DNA from: Quillaja saponaria
Taxonomy: Eukaryota > Streptophyta > Magnoliopsida > Fabales > Quillajaceae
DNA length: 64,000 nucleotides
Assembly (NCBI GenBank): GCA_029379385.1
Contig: CM055615.1
Location: 6,200,001-6,264,000 of the forward strand
Reading direction: 5' to 3'
The notes under the pieces were generated by a model. That model did no database searches. It was not told where the DNA came from and worked only from the letters and a program-made list of their open reading frames with translations. Below, piece by piece: positions 36,201 to 48,745 of the stretch (position 1 is its first letter; every line of letters begins with the position of its first letter). A program made the position numbers and the translations under genes.

Positions 36201-37439
36201 TTTTGTATTGGAATTGATAGATTTGACAACCTAGTTAGTAGGGGTTTAGCACTGACTCATTGTACCTTATGGGTATTTTGGTTTGATAGTTTTGACAATG
36301 TATAATGTCTGTTGGAGCTTTTCGTAAAATGCTTGTGATAAATGGTTTATTTACGTTGTTGTAAGATTTCCATTATGACTCTTTCACCAAATAGTTATTG
36401 ATAACGGTATATTTCTTACGTTTTCATATGTGCCATTATATCTTATGTAAACTTATTATTAATAAACATCTGTGCTATGACTTGTTTCCCTACTTGCTAT
36501 ACTATGTACTGTCTACTCATGGAGTATTTGTGACTCATCTTTGTTAGTTTGATGTTTTGTTTTCAAATAGATGATCTTGGATTCTAAGTTTTGTGTTAGG
36601 AGACAGTGCCCTTGTGGAGTTTCTTTTGGTATGCCTAACCTTTGTTTCGGCTTGGGCCTAGTTGTACTTGTATCATTTTGTTTCTAGATGTTTAAATCTT
36701 TGTACTGGTATTTAGACTCCACTACAACTTTATTCTAGGGTTTGTTTCTGTTCAGATATGTGCTTTCGGTCATGGATGACCATTTGTGTATTATGATGTT
36801 GTTCTATTAGGTTTACAACCTTTTGATAGCTCGACTTTTAAATTGACTATTGCAATTTTATTTCATTTTCAAGAACCTTTGTAGGCTTATTTGGGTCATG
36901 GTGAGCCTATATTCACCCTAATCATTTCGCTGGTCATAGCCCCTATTTGGGTTGTGATAGTATTCAACCTCGGTGGGATGAATTGTGTAGGAAGAATTAA
37001 TTTGTTGTGCAGGGGTGAATGTCTGGTGGGGGGAGATATCTGTTGTTGTTTTATTGTTTTGATTAGATTGTACTGAGTACTACTTGAAGTGTGCTTGTTA
37101 AGCTTTATATTTTTTGTAATTGTGTATGCGTAATCTTAGTTATCTTGAAATTTTGATATCTTGATATTAATTGAATATAAATTATATGTGTGTTGAGTGA
37201 TACTAGTACCCTTTGCGTATGTTTTTCCAAGCACTGAGTCCGTGGGACTCACCCCTCTTTTGTTGATTTTTTTTTAGTAATAGAATTTTAGTATACATCA
37301 TAGAAGAGTTCGTGACTTGTTGATAGCATACAATAAGGTATTTTTTCAGAATCTCATACTTGAAGTCAATGATGAAAATTTGCGGTCACAATTAGGGTGT
37401 TGTGTTATTATGATTGGTTGTGTTACCTAGTTGAATGTA

Positions 37440-37640
37440 ACCAGCAATTTATATGTTTGAATTTTGGGCATGTTCCATATTGCAAGGAATCTCTGCCAAA
37501 ATTTTTAGTAAATTATCATGTATTTCAGTAATTAAACATTCGTAGTTAATTGAATTTTTCTAAATTCTCCCTTTTATTCTTTGGTTTGGTCAAGAGTCAT
37601 GCTTAGTTTCAATTTATGTTATTAAACCATATTATGGATT
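37440..37640 (+). repeat. LTR fragment related to the Gypsy LTR at 11685-14109, opposite orientation
   Basis: TTTTGGGCATGTTCCA followed by TTGCAAGGAATCTCTGCC, then AAAATTTTTAGTAAATTA, and further on GTTTGGTCAAGAGTCAT, is the inverted match of 11760-11915. It covers the last ~150 bp of that LTR family. Confidence 0.7.
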
Positions 37641-38379
37641 CATCACACTTGCAACATCCATTCACATTTTTCTTAGTTATCCATTTGATTCCATTAGCCA
37701 AATATTTTGTATGTTCCTAAAGCAAGGTATATAAATTATAACCCAAGTTTAAGGCTCTCTTTCATTACATATCAATTAATACAAATATTTATTTCAAATA
37801 ACAATCTAAGAACCCCTCACCAAATCTTACCCTTTAGCTTAACCCTTACAAATATACTAATAGCTATAAGTATCAAGTAGCTACTACATGTACACTTTTT
37901 CTACCAATGTAAACTATCTTGTAAGTCTTGTAAGCTAAGAAGCTCCCTTGCTACCCATGAAATACTTATCCATCTTAACTCCAGCCACAACTTAGATACT
38001 TAACCAAATGCAGCAAGGCCAAGTCCAAACATCTTTTTCAGGTAGTCAACAACTTTTGTTATTCAATAACTCTCCTAAAATCTTCCTTGAACTTGATCAA
38101 ACCTACACATGAACACAAACAAGGCAAAACAGGGGAAACAGAGGTTTATCTCTGCCTACAACCCAAAATACCATTCCAGGCCTTCAATAAATTTCAACCA
38201 AGCCATAAAAGCCTTCTCCTAATCTCCTTTACAACTCTTCATCAGACATCTTCCATTGGTTTGGCCTCAAAGTTCACTAAAATGAAGTTGTACTGAACCA
38301 GGTACACATATGCAAACCCTGATTTCGTGAGGAAACTTCTAGTACTTATAAAGTACACATAACTTGGAACCAGACCATG

Positions 38380-38640
38380 ATACTCTCTATATTAATTCCT
38401 TAAGATATTATGAACAATTCATCTTCAGCAACTCACTCCTAAATCGTCCCTTAAGACCCTTTAAAACTAGTTACACTAAATCAGGTATGAGTAGAACCCA
38501 AAAACTGTAACAATGACTTCCAACACCTCCAAAATACACATGACATGAAATTAAAACTTATAAAGCTCCATAATTGTCCCTTAATATGTTAGGAGCAATT
38601 CTCTTTTAGAACTCTTAAGCTAATTAGGCCCAAAATTACT
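38380..38640 (-). repeat. Arm 2 of the inverted LTR-derived repeat
   Basis: Reverse complement reads CTCCTAACATATTAAGGGAC, then TTTTAAAGGGTCTTAAGGGA and GATTTAGGAGTGAGTTGCTGA, matching arm 1 at 32930-33290 in order and spacing. The surrounding 37850-39100 has no gene; the open frame at 38087-38296 is not supported by any domain. Confidence 0.7.
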
Positions 38641-40482
38641 CCAATCAAAGCTAACCCTAAATTAGGTTCTCTACAATCCAGTAAAACAGCAGCAGCTTTC
38701 CAGGCCTTCAACTACTTCTTTATTGTAAACTAAACCAAGGAAAACACCAATTTCCTCTACAGGGTCTGACCTACAACTTCTCTTCAGCACTTATAGGTTG
38801 ATTCGGCTTAGAACACATTCCTTTGTTTCAAACTCTACACTGGTGACAAGCAGTGAACATAACAGTGTTTTTGGGTCAATAAAACCCAAGTTGCTACTCC
38901 TCATAAGCCATAGAATGCTTCTGAAGTAATATTGTAGTCAAAACCCCATGATTCTCTCAACAAGTAGACTAGAAATGGTCTCTGCTTTTAAGTTTGCTCT
39001 CTACTCCTATACTCTCTCTCTCATGGGTAGCAAATGGAAGAAAATGAAGGAAAAAAAAATTACCTCACTTGGTCAGCACCTTTTCTTATATAATAATTCC
39101 TAATTTCAGCCACTGAGACACCTACTCAACTTGAAAAATATAGCTTACATAATAAGCTTCCTACAAAAAAATCCACTAAAAGAACACATATTAGAATTCC
39201 TAGTTGATTATCATTCTACTAATGTTGGGTATTTAGTTGCAATTTAATTGTGCCCTTAGGTTTTTAAACCCAATTTTATAATAATAATATTTTACACATA
39301 TTTAAATAGTGTCTTAGGTACTTATGAATATATTTTTTTTAAAGAAATCTAATGAAATAATTTACACCAATTTATACACACCTAAACTCATCAAATAAGA
39401 CACACATACATTGTAGCCAACTTTGAACAATTAATTGTACCAATGTACAGCTCCAAACAATACATGTGATATGTATTATTAACTTCTAAGAATTTGGCTT
39501 AACTTCTAAGAATTAACTGTATTAATATATACACTCAATTAGCATGTACAGTACATGTATAGAAAGTTACATGTGTCTACTAATTTATCCAAAAAAATGG
39601 ATTATGATTTTTATTCTCCTAGCTCAAGTTATCTTAATTACATTACTGAAATGTAAAAATGCCAAAGTCCTGAGTTTTTAGGATTTTTCCTAATTTTGAT
39701 TAATTACTTAAACTAATTGACTAGTCCAAATATTACAAATGATATACCATTTGAAATCTACACAAGTTTATTTTTTAATACATTAACTAGAATTACATTT
39801 AGACTTTTCTATCAAAGGATATAAGCATCTAAGTTAGCAAGGTCATATGATTGAGATTTTAAAATGATTTGCTTTTACTATATGATTGATAGGATATTCA
39901 AAGATAAATTATATATGTATATAGTTTGAAGATATTATTATGTTTGAAGTGTTGATCCACGAGCAGTGAAGATATAGTAATTTGAGAATAATGAAAATTT
40001 GAGATCATGAAAATATGTAATTTGGTATGATAAAGATTGTTTGAGGAGGAAACCTTGTTAGAATATCGTAGTTAATAGTGGTGTTATTAGCCTTTATGCA
40101 CCTTGGTTCAACCCTAGCTAGCAAGTGTGATGCTAGCCACGTGCTAGGCCAAGCATGTGAATTGGTTTATTTGGATACACTTGGATTGATAAATATTGAG
40201 ATGTTTAGTCACCAGAGCTGATGCGGACCTTTGGACGCATAGTCTATTGGTTCATTTTATGACATTCTGTTTTGGAATCCTCTATATTTGATAAAATATA
40301 TATTTTTCTTAAAGTAGCTTTAGTCATGAAGTTCGAGAAATGTTTCATAAGGAAAACAAGGTATTTACTAACTTGTTTTTAGCATTCTAATTTATTCATT
40401 AGTTTTATGAAAATTACTTTATACATGGATTTAAATTTTTTGAATTGCTAAATATAGTTTTGTAAAAATATTTAGGCAGTTG

Positions 40483-40640
40483 AAAGGGTTAAGCATGTTT
40501 TAACTAACTTATGATAATATAAGCTATTTGTTTATTATTAGAAATTTGAATTACATTTTTCAAAGGGTTAAGCATGTTTTAACTAACTTATGATAATATA
40601 AGCTATTTGTTTATTATTAGAAATTTGAATTACATTTTTC
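40483..40640. repeat. Exact 79 bp tandem duplication
   Basis: Two identical 79 bp units (40483-40561 and 40562-40640) start AAAGGGTTAAGCATGTTTTA. The absence of any difference, in otherwise diverged transposon DNA, points to a recent event or an assembly artefact. Confidence 0.92.
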
Positions 40641-42410
40641 AAAGTTATATTTTCTTGATAAGTAAATCAACTTTCATGAAGTGAGTATTGATGCACAGTA
40701 TTTATACTTAAATATAATTAGTTGATAGTTTCCTTGAAGTTAATTATATTTTGAGCTATGAGAATGATGAAGAAAAATTATTTCGTTTGAATTTGTGGTT
40801 TGCTATGTAAAAATCTAGTTTGGTGCATGAGTATGGTTGATAATTATTTTGGTAGTTTTTAGGACTATTAGAGGGTGATCTACTTTTCATTGGGACTACT
40901 TGTATAAGAATCTTTCTAACGTTTTAGTTATTTAATCCTTTGCATTGTTTGGCGTCTCTTTGGTTTTGCTTAGGAGTTTTTATTGGGAAATAAAAATAAT
41001 TGTGGAAATCAATTCCTTAGCCTTAGTTGATTAGGCTTTTAAAGATAGGGGAGTGGCTGAATGCAAAGAACTATGGAAGGGAGTAGCTGAGAAGGAAGTT
41101 GACAAAGGTTCCATAACTACAATCACTGAGTTGATAGACTTTGGTACCTAAGTTATAAATGGACTTGTAAACTGAACTTTCCTCTGTCTACTATTATTTT
41201 AGCTAGAGTTGTAATCGAGAGTGGTTGGGTATGAAGTTTAGTTAGGATATTTTTCGAGACTTAAAGATTTTTCTTTGACTCGGTCTTCTATTAGGATTTA
41301 GATTTAAGTAGATTATAAATTATAGATTGTGATATTCAACTCATTTGCATTTTGTATAAGGGTTTTCATGGAACTGTCCTATCGATTTTGTATTTATTAT
41401 TTCAATGTGAGATGTTTATTGGATGAGTTGGTGTAGTTCGTTTAAGTTTCGAGGTTAAAGCACTGAGGTCATTAGTGCTTTAAATATTTATTGGTAATTT
41501 TCAGGATTTAGTTAACGGAGTTGTAAGTTTTTTCTATGAGAAAGATAATGTTTTAGGTGTCAAGTTAAAGGTTGTATAGTTGATTGTCCTTAGGTTTTGT
41601 TTGGGAATCATTTGGATTTTGGTATCTTTCTTTTAGTGTTGTCAGTAAGTTATCATGTAGTTGACCTTCAAGATTTAGTTAGATTATTTTGAGGTTTCTT
41701 TAGTTCTATATGGTTAAGGTTTAAATCGATTAGTTGGTTGAGGTAATGATTTGTTTCCATTTGAGTTTAATAGGTCAACTGAGGATTTGAGTGAGAGCTT
41801 GGGGTTTATTACTCATGGCACCACACTAGGAATTTCTTTTAAAACATTCTTATAAACTTTTTGAACATGCTATAAGAGTAACTTTTGTTAACTAAAATTA
41901 TTTGAAATTTAAACAATTGTACTTTTTGACAATAATTCTTGTGAATTAAAAGCAGCTATCTTTTGTGAAAGTTTTATGAAAGGTAAACTTTTTTAAATGC
42001 AGGTAATGTTTTCTTGTATATATAAAAAATAAAAATAAAAAACTAAATTGTGCATCTGTCTATTCCCGTCCTTATCAATGTGTTGTACTTGCCAACTCAT
42101 TGAGTTTGTTAAAGCTCATTATGCTCTTGTTTTCTACTTTTGCAGATACTTGTTCAACCGTATCACCATTTGGAGTCTTGGAAGTGTTAGCATTTGTTCT
42201 CCACTAGAATTTGATATTTTGAATTCTAAAAGTATTGTTCCGTAGTTACAATAGATTCTGGAAAGTTGTTCAATCGTTGTATATCACAATTCATTGACCA
42301 AGTTCTCATTTTCTTTAATTTTAATTTAAGGTTAGCTAGGACCAAGGTGAGTCTCAACTTGCCTTGGTTCTCACGCTAGTCATGGATGATATTTGAGTTG
42401 TTATACACTT

Positions 42411-43389
42411 TGAAAAGAATGTGTTTGATGTAGACTTCAATACACATTTATGGATTTCAAGGGAAAGCTATTATGTAATTGTCCTGAATTAGAATTGGTT
42501 GAGCAGAATGGAAAATGTTGTAAACCTAATTCAACTTGTGCATTGGATAAGGGAGAAAAGAAATTGGTGTGCAAACAGCTAGAAAAAATAATAAAAAAGG
42601 AAAACTAAAAGACCTTGAGTTCAAGATAGATATGTGTCAAAGTTATCATGTTGTGTCAACCAAAAGGATTGCAAGGTCTATGGGATGAAGAGTCATGATT
42701 ATAATGTGTTTATACAGAGGTTGCTTGTATTTCATGACTTCATTCCAAATCAATTTAGGAACCTTTAACAAAACTTAGCACTTTCTTTTGAGATACGTGT
42801 ATAACTAAGCTGAATGCACAATATATGGAAGCACTTTACAGCAGTGTTCTGGTAACGTTGTTTAAAGTGAAAAAAATTAATATGGTGCCAAGTTTCTTTG
42901 ACTCAATGGAATATTTACCCGTTCATTGAGCTTATGAAGTTAAGGTTGGTAGCAATGTGCAATATCGGTGTATGTATCCTTTTGAGAGGTAACAATATTT
43001 ACCTTTAACATAACTTCTTATTCCATTCCAACATTGATTCTCATTAATATACAACATATTCCATCTATTTAATAGGTGAATACATAGTTTAAAGAGAAAG
43101 TCCGGAATAAAGCATATGTTAAGGATTCATTGTGGAGATTTAAATTCTTGAAGAAACCTTTAACTTTTCCTCTATCTACTTTGCAAGCAATGTTCTTATA
43201 AGGATGCAAAAATTAGGATGCAATCAGAAGTGATGGATAACAATCTTTCGTTACCCAAGTAGAATAATTGGTTGTCCTATTTCAAAAGTGATGCATAACA
43301 AAAGCTAATGAGGCAGCATTGATTTATATACTCTTGAACTGTGACGAGATAGTACCATTTGTGGAATGAGTGTGTTAATAGTTACAATA
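42411..43389 (+). pseudogene. CACTA TNP2-type transposase relic, third copy (3' part)
   Basis: Resumes the relic cut at 29018, starting at AAGAATGTGTTTGATG (KNVFD) and matching 19215-20115. Pieces include KSHDYN..IQRLLVFHDFIPNQFRNL near 42690-42770 (KSHDCHVLMQ.LLPVAIRG type), FFDSMEYLPVH near 42895 and CILLRGNNIY near 42975. It keeps about 170 bp around 42540-42690 that the second copy lacks (KKLVCKQLEK..KK). Stops are frequent. Confidence 0.82.
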
Positions 43390-43913
43390 CTTACTTGACG
43401 TGAAAATTACTAATGTTTATTATTATTCCAGAAAATATGATGAATTCATTATACTTAATTCTATCATTAAGGCATAAGTTTTTCTATAATTTTGCATATG
43501 ATTGCACTTAAAATTATATTTTAATTCTATCAATTATAATTATAATAATATAATTATCTTAATTTGGATTTGATTGATGATTTGATTGAAAGATTACAAT
43601 TAATCTTAATCATCAATCATAATCAATTTCTTAATATTTTGGATCTAATTGTGTCCTTTACCCAAAAACATATCACTATCGAAAAATGAACAATAACAAA
43701 ATATTATTTGAACAATATTGGAATAAATTATCACTTACACAAATGTTTAGAGATTTTTTATAATTTTTAGGTAACTACATGCCAATTGTTTTAATGTTCT
43801 GATATCTACATTTGAGTTATTTTGATTAGAAAGTAACTAGGTGAAAAAATTATTGTAAATGAGTAAATTTGTAATTAGTTTATTTTTTTAAAATTAATTT
43901 GGTGTGGGTAGCC
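43390..43913. repeat. Flank matching 20116-20610, up to the CACTA insertion
   Basis: Non-coding sequence homologous to the stretch after the second TNP2 relic (TGAATTCATTA.ACTTAATTC, then TCTATCATTAAGGCATAAGT). Homology ends at AATTAATTTGGTGT..G.TAG, where CACTACAAGAAA begins at 43914. Confidence 0.75.
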
Positions 43914-44190
43914 CACTACAAGAAATTATCATATCTACATATGCTAAATGGCAGACTCAAATAATGCAGACGGAGATAGTAGTTATTTGCATTTGCAAGT
44001 ATACTATCTGAGTCTGCAAATTTACAGAAACAAATAATAGCAAAAAAGAAAAAAAATCCTAAATTCCCGTGGCTATTACTTTTAACGCAGATGCCAAAAT
44101 TGGTTAATTTTGATGCCATTTTAATGCATCTGCATTTTTAATTTCAGCGTTTGTCTTGGTAGACGGAGTTATGCAATTTTTTTTTTTATC
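43914..44190 (+). repeat. Left terminal and subterminal region of the CACTA element
   Basis: The TIR CACTACAAGAAATTATCATA is followed by clustered short repeats in both orientations (GCAGACTCA, GAGTCTGCA, GCATTTGCA, GCAGATGCC, GCATCTGCA). Such arrays are the usual binding region for the TNPA-type protein. A minus-strand open frame over this stretch (43916-44119) is not considered a gene. Confidence 0.8.
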
Positions 44191-45770
44191 TACAAACGCA
44201 AATATGATTATTATTAAAAAAAAAAAAATGTATACTTGTCTACTACTTAAGGTAATTGTGCTTGTCTCGCACATAACTTTTCATGTTTAAATCCTAGATC
44301 GCGGGTTTTTCTTCCTCCTAGTTTTGTCTTCTCTCCCAAATTTTGTTGTACCTCCGCTGGTGCCACCAACCAGCCTACCGTCATCGTCCAATCTACCTCT
44401 GCCGTCCACTTCCTCCCTCTCCGTCTAGCTCTATGTTTTTAGTTTTTGTGTTTTCCATACTCTTTATGGTTGCTAAGTGCCTGTGGGGGTATTGCATACG
44501 CTTTGTTGTTTGAGGACAATTGGCAGTACTAGTTAAAATTTCTCAGGGAGAGATTAACTATAATGCTTTTCTATTGTATTGCTCTTGATTGTCTGGATTT
44601 AAACTCAATTTTTCTTTCCTTGTTGTATTTCTTTTTCCTCTTCGTCTTATGTAATTCAATAAGAGGTTGTTGATGGAATTTATGAATTAAGAGGTGATAT
44701 TTTTTGGTATTTTCCAACAGTGCCCATAATATTCAATAATCGTCCCCCATGGTCACTAATATGTGTGTCCTAGCCAAAAAAGAAAAAAGTTATTAGTATA
44801 TGATGGCCATTTTCCTTGTTTATAGTTTGCAATTCGATTTAGGAAACTTCTCAGTTTCAAAGGCCACTAATGGCTTCCACCCCTCCAATATGAAATATGG
44901 AAAAGAATATAGAAGAAAAGAAAACCTTTGTGCCTTTCACGAGATTTGTTTTACTGTTTGACATATACCTCCATCACTTTACTCAGTTGACTGAGACCAT
45001 AGGGTTTATTTTTCCCTTTCCTTTATTTATATAGCTTCTCTTTTAATCATGTATTGGTGTATTCATTCTTGTTACTAAGATAGCTCAAAAAAAGTTTAAC
45101 TACCATGATAAGTTTCAAAGAATAATATTTTTTTGTAAATTTTTTTACTATTTCAAGTATTCTACTTTTGTACTGGTGTATATAAGTCTTTTCCTTGTAT
45201 ATATGTCTTTCCTAGTTTCTATGATTGAATCCAAATGGAAACATAAATGTGTCTTTTGCCTAGTTCATGCTCTCACATGTTTCTACTGGCGAGTTTTTTT
45301 CTATGACTGTGAATTCGAATGGAGCAATAACTGACTGTGTCTTGTTCTTGCTACCGTCTCTTTTGTGTTTTTAATCTTTCTTTGGGTTTCTTCTTATAGT
45401 GAGGAATTATGATGGTACATGTGTTTAATAGTTTAATTTAGTTAGGTGTAATTATTGAGAAAAATAATTTGTTTCCTCTATTAAAGGGGGAAATATTGTC
45501 AATTTCTCTTGATTCTTATATATTGTTTTGCAACAGACATGATATTTCTGATTTGTCTTTGTACTTGATCTTTGACTCTAGTTTTTGTTTTTTTCTTTTT
45601 TGGGTAGAAGTGACATATTGGTCTAAACTACACTTAAATGGTATAGTTATCTGGTTAGTGGATTAAAATTATCTATTTAAATTTTAAGTATTGTCTTTTC
45701 TCTTGAAAATTTTGTTTTTATGTATTTCTGATAACAAGTATGCTTCTTATTACATAGTCATTTCTAAAGG

Positions 45771-47390
45771 ATGTCATACCCCCCTTCGAGAATGTACTGG
45801 AGCTTTATCGTCTCCATCTACAGTATTGGCATCATCTCTAATATTGACATAATTTCAATCTACTCTAGCAGTTTCGTCTCCATTTGCAACTCCAGTACTT
45901 CCACCTCCCTCTATAGCTCTACCTCCCAGTGTTTTGTTACTTGTTCTATCTCGAAACAAGTTTGGGAACTTTTTGACGTGAGCTGAGATTAGTTCCCATC
46001 AAGCTCGGGATCTTCATTGACATGTAAGTTACAATTTTAAACTTTGATAATGAATTTTCTTATTTATTGAATTTTTGTGAATTTCATTATTCTTACACTA
46101 CTTAAATTTTATTACAGGAACGGGTCATGGTCACGATGTCGAGGACGAGGCAGATCTTGAGATTCGTGTAGAGAACGACATCCCTCTTAAGACAGGTGAC
46201 GTCGTTGAGTATGGTGCATGCCAAAAGAGGAGGATGATAGGCAAGAATAAGATTGCCCATCCCTATAAGGTTTAAGAAGGATCGCCTACTCATCCACATA
46301 GCTGGAGACAAGTAAGTAAATTATCTTTATAAATTTGTATTCAATTGTATTGATACCTTGTATTTTACTAACGTTCGTTTCTTTTTGTTTGTATTCCAGA
46401 GCATTCGTTAGGGATGACCCTATGAACACAAAGGTGGCTACTACCATTGCTGGTATTATCACGAAGCATCTTCTAGGTCCACTCTTCCAGGACACGAAGA
46501 CCTTATGCTATAACGATTTTATGGTAACTTCAATTATATTATTGTTTTAGTTTTAATTTCATTTTAATATGTTATTAAACTAATGAGAAAATGCTTTCGT
46601 TTTGCTAATTTATGTTGCAAAGATGGTTTAAGGTATTTCTAGAGCAAAATGGTGCATCTCGGGCTGTGTTTGAAGCAACGGCCGTGAAGAGATGTAGCAA
46701 TATATTCCAGAAGCTGCATTCCAAATTCAAAAGAAACCAGCCATCAGGTCCACTCGCTTGGAAGCAGGATGGGAGCCTAGATTAGATCCTACACAATTGA
46801 CAGGATTCCTTGTGTGACGAGTGGGTGAGCCATGACTTCTAAAGGCACTCCCCAACGATGGCCTTAAATAGGAGACTGGGTGATGCGCATATTCATCATG
46901 CATCTGGCTTCATCAACATAGCTACTCATGAAAAACAACTCGTTAGTAATATTTTATTTAATAAATATTAGTTATAAATTTGTATCATAGCCTTTTTAAC
47001 TAATATTACTTTAAAATTTTTGTGCAGGAGAAAGTGTTGGGTCAAGAACCTATAGTTATAGAGGTTTTCAAATGCACTCAAAAGAGACAGAACAGAAGTT
47101 TATGGGTTTAAAAGCAACAGAGATAGGATAATCTAGCGCTAGGCATCAGGATAGTACTAATACACCTACGGTACCTATTGAGGCCCCTGTGAGTGACCTA
47201 GCTCTCTTCGTGAAGCTAGCAGACGGCAAGATGAAAGGCCTCATCTATGGCTTCGGGGGTAGTATCAACTCCCAACAAGTACTAGGCAAAGTTGCAAGGT
47301 CCGCAGCTTTTGCCACCACTACTTACAGCTCCACTATGGCTTCTGCTACATCTTCATCTCGTTTGGTATTCATCCACCATCTCTGACACT
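45771..47390 (+). pseudogene. tnpA-like (Transposase_24-like) gene relic, block 1
   Basis: Exon-like pieces are separated by AT-rich introns. A Ser/Thr-rich start lies at 45771-46000. At 46118-46312 are DVEDEADLEIRVENDIPLKT and then KNKIAHPYK. At 46401-46523 is AFVRDDPMNTKVATTI..IITKHLLGP. At 46621-46945 are RWFKVFLEQNGA and KRCSNIFQKLHSKFKRNQPS, ending HHASGFINIATHEKQL. At 47030-47386 are VIEVFKCTQKR and, after another gap, the tail LALFVKLADGKMKGLIYGFG. The FIN.ATHE...L and EVFK.T.KR motifs match plant Transposase_24 (Ptta/En-Spm) proteins, which bind or assist CACTA transposition. In-frame stops (for example near 46785) break it. The original ATG seems to be at about 45760, changed to ATT. 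Confidence 0.72.
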
Positions 47391-47469
47391 GCCACCTCAA
47401 CCATCATCTATATTTATTCTTTTAATTTATTATAGTAATGCAATAATGTTAGCTTATTATAGTTTACAT

Positions 47470-48060
47470 GCAAAACTTGCCAAGTTTGGATTTGGGAGAC
47501 AAAACAATCAAATACTAGTCTTTTTAGGATTTTGGGAGTACCAGCACGACCTTAGAGATGAATAAGACTTATAAGAAGAAACGAAAATCCATTTGGCTTA
47601 ACGGTTAGTATATTATGACAAATTTTTATTTTCAAGGCAAAAACTTACCAAGTTTAGGTTTGGAGGAGTCAAATACTAGTCTTTTTAGGATTCCAGAAGT
47701 ACCCGTATTACTATGGAGACAAATAAGACCTGTAGGAAGAAACAAAAATGCATTCAGATCAACGGTTAGCACATTAGGCAAAAATTTTAGTTTCAAGACA
47801 AAAAACTTTCCAAGTTTGGTTTCGGGAAGCAAAATGGTCAAATACTATTCCTTTTAGGATTTTGGAAGTACCGGCACAACATGGGGATGAATAAGATCTA
47901 TAGAAAGAAACGGAATCCATTTGAATCAATGGTTAAGATATTTGGCTAAACTTTGAGTTTCAAGGCCAAGACTTTGGAATTTTGGGTTCGGGGCAAAACG
48001 ATCAAATACTATGACGTTTGAATACCAAGAGTACCGGCACAATCGTGAGGACAAAGTTGG
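47470..48060. repeat. ~168 bp tandem repeat array 1 (about 4 units)
   Basis: Diverged units carry TCAAATACTAGTC..TTTAGGATT, GATGAATAAGAC, GGAAGAAA.G.AAATCCATTTGG and CAACGGTTAG.ATATTA at constant spacing. The minus strand from 47841 to 47632 is open and encodes LPNVLTVDLNAFLFLPTGLI, the same frame seen in arrays 2 and 3. Confidence 0.88.
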
Positions 48061-48745
48061 GAATTGATGTGAGTCAAGAAGAGAGTTAAACACTGACAAA
48101 GGGTGTTGAATGATCTAGGTTTCCCTTGTTGAGAAGTATGTGTTGTGGATTAATAATTTTAGGGTTAGGATATGCAAATTGTGAAGTAGAGAAAACAGTT
48201 TTCTCATTTTCTTGATTAATGTTAGGGGGTATCAAATGAAAGTTTTGTACCAATACATAAAAGCTTTATCAAATTCAAAGATCATGCCAAAAAAAGAGAA
48301 TTCATATCATAGGCGGATTGCTAATGTGGAAAAAGAAATTCAACAAGGTATTGTTTGCACAATTTAGTAAGATGTGTTTGTAGAAATTGGTATCCATCCT
48401 TTGGACTGCCAAAAACACCATTTTGTGCATGATTATGGTACTGAACTACAAAGGGAGAATCTCACATAATAGAGGAAAGCATAATGTGGCATTAGTTTTT
48501 TTTTGGTTAAAGGCGTAGGTGATAGGAGTACTGTAAGGATATTTAACATTCTCATATTGGTTATAGGTAAAATTAAGACTAGAAAAGTTAGTTACCTTAT
48601 CTATTTTTCATCTTGTATGATTATTAGTAGCTAATCTAGTATAGTATTTAATTGACTCTGAGTCTCAGTAGTTGTCTTCTCAAACTGATGAAAGATCTTA
48701 AGCTGTCATTTGTAGTAAACAGCTGATGATGTCTATATCTTGCAG

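Larger units (their letters stand above)
29019..42405 (+). mobile_element. LTR-retrotransposon-derived insertion nest (13.4 kb, no pol recognised)
   Basis: Starts TGTAACACCCC at 29019 and ends GAGTTGTTATA at 42405. It interrupts a transposase relic that is continuous in the sister unit at 19215. The flanks CATAT (29014-29018) and CACTT (42406-42410) each differ by one base from the empty-site sequence CACAT, which supports a 5 bp target duplication. Inside are LTR-like stretches in both orientations: pyrimidine-rich leaders at 29380-29530, 31070-31200 and 34265-34480, a reversed LTR end at 30424, and a forward LTR end at about 36960. No gag or pol was found. The open frames in it (for example 31159-31527 and 34282-34770) are low-complexity and are not called. 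The likely history is a large LTR or non-autonomous element with further LTR fragments nested inside. Confidence 0.7.

Noticed and set aside
36891..37076. 61-codon plus-strand frame with a hydrophobic start
   Set aside because: It overlaps an LTR end that recurs at 42330-42405 and at 30424 in inverse, so it is part of the repeat.
38087..38296. 69-codon plus-strand frame
   Set aside because: It lies in a reversed LTR fragment matching arm 1 nearby, and no domain is visible.
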